From NCBI RefSeq assembly GCF_963677065.1, contig NZ_OY781872.1, positions 863,419 through 927,418 of the forward strand: 64,000 nt of DNA. The letters run 5' to 3'. Positions 62,029 through 64,000 of the stretch are shown here, one piece after another (position 1 is the stretch's first letter; each line of letters starts with the position of its first letter). The position numbers were made by a program, and so were the translations under genes. This stretch comes from an uncultured Methanoregula sp. Lineage in GTDB: Archaea; Halobacteriota; Methanomicrobia; Methanomicrobiales; Methanospirillaceae. The notes under the pieces were generated by a model. That model made no database searches. It was given only the letters and a program-made list of their open reading frames with translations, and was not told the DNA's origin.

Positions 62029-62859
62029 ATGACACGTTTCGGGTTCATTGGCACCGGTTCCATGGGCAGCATGCTCATCCGGCAGTTCATCCTTGCAGGG
62101 GTTGCCCAGCCGGGGGAGATAGTTGCATGCAGCAGACAGGGCGCTTCTGCCCGGGCTGTTGCGGAGAAGACCGGCATTGCCGTGAGGGATACCCCGCAGG
62201 AGGTTGCACAGGATGCAGAAGTCCTCTTTCTCTGCGTCCGCCCGCTTGAGATAAAAGGCGTGCTCGCAGATCTGCAAAATTCCCTCTCAGACCGCACTCT
62301 CCTCGTTTCAATCGCCAGCTCAGTAACAATTGCAGATCTGTCCGGATGGACCGGGCCGGGCGTGCGATGTGTCCGGATGCTCCCGAGCGTGACTGCGGAA
62401 GAGCATGCCGGCATCTCCCTTGTTGCCTGGGGACCGGGTGTGACCGAGGGCGATAAGGAGCTCATCTTCTCGCTCTTCTCTGCCATCGGTACTCCTGTAG
62501 AAATCGAAGAGCGGCACTTTGAGATTTACGGGGATCTGACGAGCTGCGCACCGGCCCTGATATCAGCCATGATGCAGGAGTTTGCATTGTCTGCAGTCCG
62601 GAAAGAGGGGGTCAGTCCGGCGCTGGCAGCATATCTCGTGCAGCAGACCCTTATCGGGACCGCATGGCTGCTTGACCGTGATGATATGGGTTTTGACAAG
62701 CTGATCGGGCGCGTTGCAACCAAAGGGGGCATCACCGAAGAAGGGGTGACGGTGCTCCGGAACCGTCTTCCGGTTGTCTATCAAGAATTGCTGGACGCTA
62801 CCCATAAAAAACACGAAGTGCTCATAAAGAAGATAGCAGAACAGGATCTTCCCGGATAA
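62029..62859 (+). CDS. Pyrroline-5-carboxylate reductase-like protein
   Basis: A 276-residue NAD(P)-binding protein of the P5C reductase (ProC)/F420-dependent reductase superfamily. The N-terminal Rossmann motif is GFIGTGSMGS and the C-terminal helical domain includes DLTSCAPALISAMMQEFA, ATKGGITEEGV and LIGRVATKGG, the substrate-site glycine region of ProC. It is the usual length. In methanogens this may make proline or be a ComER-like protein of unknown role. Start at ATG 62029, two codons after a TTG. Confidence 0.85.
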   Translation: MTRFGFIGTGSMGSMLIRQFILAGVAQPGEIVACSRQGASARAVAEKTGIAVRDTPQEVAQDAEVLFLCVRPLEIKGVLADLQNSLSDRTLLVSIASSVTIADLSGWTGPGVRCVRMLPSVTAEEHAGISLVAWGPGVTEGDKELIFSLFSAIGTPVEIEERHFEIYGDLTSCAPALISAMMQEFALSAVRKEGVSPALAAYLVQQTLIGTAWLLDRDDMGFDKLIGRVATKGGITEEGVTVLRNRLPVVYQELLDATHKKHEVLIKKIAEQDLPG

Positions 62860-62899
62860 CGCTATTCTTATCAGGGTGCTCCCGGTTTTACAAAAACAG

Positions 62900-63775
62900 T
62901 CAGGCCTGGAGGTTCATCCATCCCAGGTCCTTTTCCCCAAATTCTGACGACCGGGCTTTCCTCTTCTCCGGTGTAGGTTCCGTGTACCTTACCGGGGAGC
63001 CGGACTCGATCGGCAGCCGGGATTCCTGGCGGCGCTGTTCCATCATCACTTCGATCATATCCCGATCAAGGGACGTATCTCCCGGGGAGAGGATCCTGTT
63101 CAGGGTGTACATCTCCTCGATGAACTGGTAAGGCCCGATCTCCCGGAATTCATCGGGGGCAACCGGCATGAGGCTCGATATCTGTTTTATTGCGCCTGCA
63201 TTCTTTTTGCTGATGTATCCCAGGACGTGATAAGATTCCACGAGAGCTTCAAGCTGGGAATGCCCGAATTTCTTTACCCCGCCATCTGTCCAGCAGTAGA
63301 GATGGTAGGTTTTCTGGAGGGGAAGCGTTTCCTGAGGGGGCGAAGCGGGCGGAATTCCCCGTTCGGGCAGTTCGGACAACGTGTTTACCGGTAAAGGATA
63401 CTGGAGTGCAGGTACGGTGGAGGCAGGCAGTACAACAACCGGAGGTTCCTCGCGGAGATCTTTTTCAAGCGAGGCGGACTCTATTTCGAGGCAGGATTCC
63501 CGTGCATCGAGTGCAGCTTCCCGCGCTTCCAGCGCAGATGTTTTTTCCGCATATTCCGGATCAACCGCCGGCTGTTTGGCACCTGAATTGCCCGAAGAGA
63601 CCAGCGTGAACGGGTTCTCCAGCTCGTTCATCCGTTCACGGATATCCATGAGCAGGCGCTTGATAGTGATTTTAAGAAGATCAACCTCTCGTTCAAGGTT
63701 CTGGAGCTTGACAGCGGGATCATCTGAGGTTGCAGCCAGAATGATATCATCGATATGAGTTTGATCGACCGCCAT
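62900..63775 (-). CDS. Coiled-coil protein, possible archaellum FlaD/E-like
   Basis: A 291-residue protein. Residues 20-50 and 80-110 are coiled coils (LQNLEREVDLLKITIKRLLM, EAREAALDARESCLEIES), followed by a proline-rich linker and a C-terminal globular part (HLYCWTDGGVKKFGHSQLEAL, YHVLGYISKKN). The last segment resembles the FlaCE domain of archaellum accessory proteins, but the match is weak and no archaellum genes are adjacent. TATA-like AATATTTATC (about 63811-63820) lies upstream. Start at 63775 with a GAGAGA stretch. Confidence 0.4.
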   Translation of the reverse strand: MAVDQTHIDDIILAATSDDPAVKLQNLEREVDLLKITIKRLLMDIRERMNELENPFTLVSSGNSGAKQPAVDPEYAEKTSALEAREAALDARESCLEIESASLEKDLREEPPVVVLPASTVPALQYPLPVNTLSELPERGIPPASPPQETLPLQKTYHLYCWTDGGVKKFGHSQLEALVESYHVLGYISKKNAGAIKQISSLMPVAPDEFREIGPYQFIEEMYTLNRILSPGDTSLDRDMIEVMMEQRRQESRLPIESGSPVRYTEPTPEKRKARSSEFGEKDLGWMNLQA

Positions 63776-64000
63776 GGCTTATCTCTCTACAATATTAAAA
63801 TTATTAATTGATAAATATTTCGTTTTCCAAAAAACCTTAGATTGAAGTTTGTTTTGTAATATACTGCATCCTGTGACGTATCATACGGAGAACTATAGAG
63901 ATGGGGATATATTTTCTTCCTGCCCGGCGAGAGAGGAGATCGGTACCATCCGGTGCCACCGGTCAGAGAACCATCAGGTACCTGCGATCTCCTGCGCAAA

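Noticed and set aside
63787..63999. Minus-strand open frame at the right edge
   Set aside because: AT-rich, reaches the window edge, overlaps the presumed promoter of the gene at 62900-63775, and has no recognisable domain.

Overview
The window looks like a chromosomal segment of a methanogenic archaeon, most likely a Methanoregula-like member of the Methanomicrobiales (the genus is inference). Support comes from two CofH-type F420 synthesis enzymes, an archaeal riboflavin synthase, a six-subunit Ech-type [NiFe] hydrogenase with both nickel-binding CxxC motifs, a DNA polymerase D small subunit, an archaeal signal peptidase, DUF3795 and iron-sulfur flavoprotein families, and TATA-box promoters placed for leaderless transcripts. 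The bulk is GC-rich with two clearly AT-rich islands (about 4.0-5.4 kb and 20.6-23.1 kb).

Layout. 0-4 kb: the end of a MacB/FtsX-type ABC exporter, a phospholipase-D-like lipoprotein flanked by 33-bp direct repeats, and a VapBC-like toxin-antitoxin pair. 4.2-5.4 kb: an AT-rich TIR-domain gene and a gene remnant. 5.4-10.7 kb: aminotransferase, lumazine synthase, riboflavin synthase and class V aminotransferase in one overlapping operon, then divergent purE, an Fe-S reductase and a methyltransferase. 10.9-15.6 kb: a possible small protein, an ATP-grasp ligase sharing its upstream element, a wHTH/TPR-type regulator and an MFS exporter. 15.8-20.5 kb: an RCC1-repeat lipoprotein, a sensor-like regulator, two DUF3795 proteins, a second PLD-like protein and a membrane protein.

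20.6-23.1 kb: an AT-rich island with a two-block array of 25-bp-phased repeats, two membrane proteins and a convergent HEPN-like protein. 23.1-30.6 kb: thiC, a metallo-hydrolase, a GIY-YIG-like protein, a flavoprotein, two cofH genes around a DUF1805 gene, signal peptidase and a LysE exporter. 30.7-34 kb: polymerase D small subunit and a histidine kinase fused to an acetyltransferase. 34.2-41.9 kb: the ech operon facing a proton-pumping pyrophosphatase; both are ion-coupled energy modules.

42-54.6 kb: a response-regulator/PAS/kinase protein with three near-identical PAS units, an orphan CARF-like regulator, small redox and membrane proteins, a PKD-domain pilin-like surface protein, and a SsuABC/TauABC-type transporter whose binding protein appears circularly permuted. 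54.7-61.7 kb: nine tightly packed flavin or redox genes (three nitroreductases, three iron-sulfur flavoproteins, an old yellow enzyme, a double carboxymuconolactone decarboxylase and a flavin reductase) divergent from an HxlR regulator with a conserved N-terminal cysteine, which looks like an electrophile or oxidant response unit. 62-64 kb: a ProC-like reductase and a coiled-coil protein.

No rRNA, tRNA or CRISPR array was recognised.
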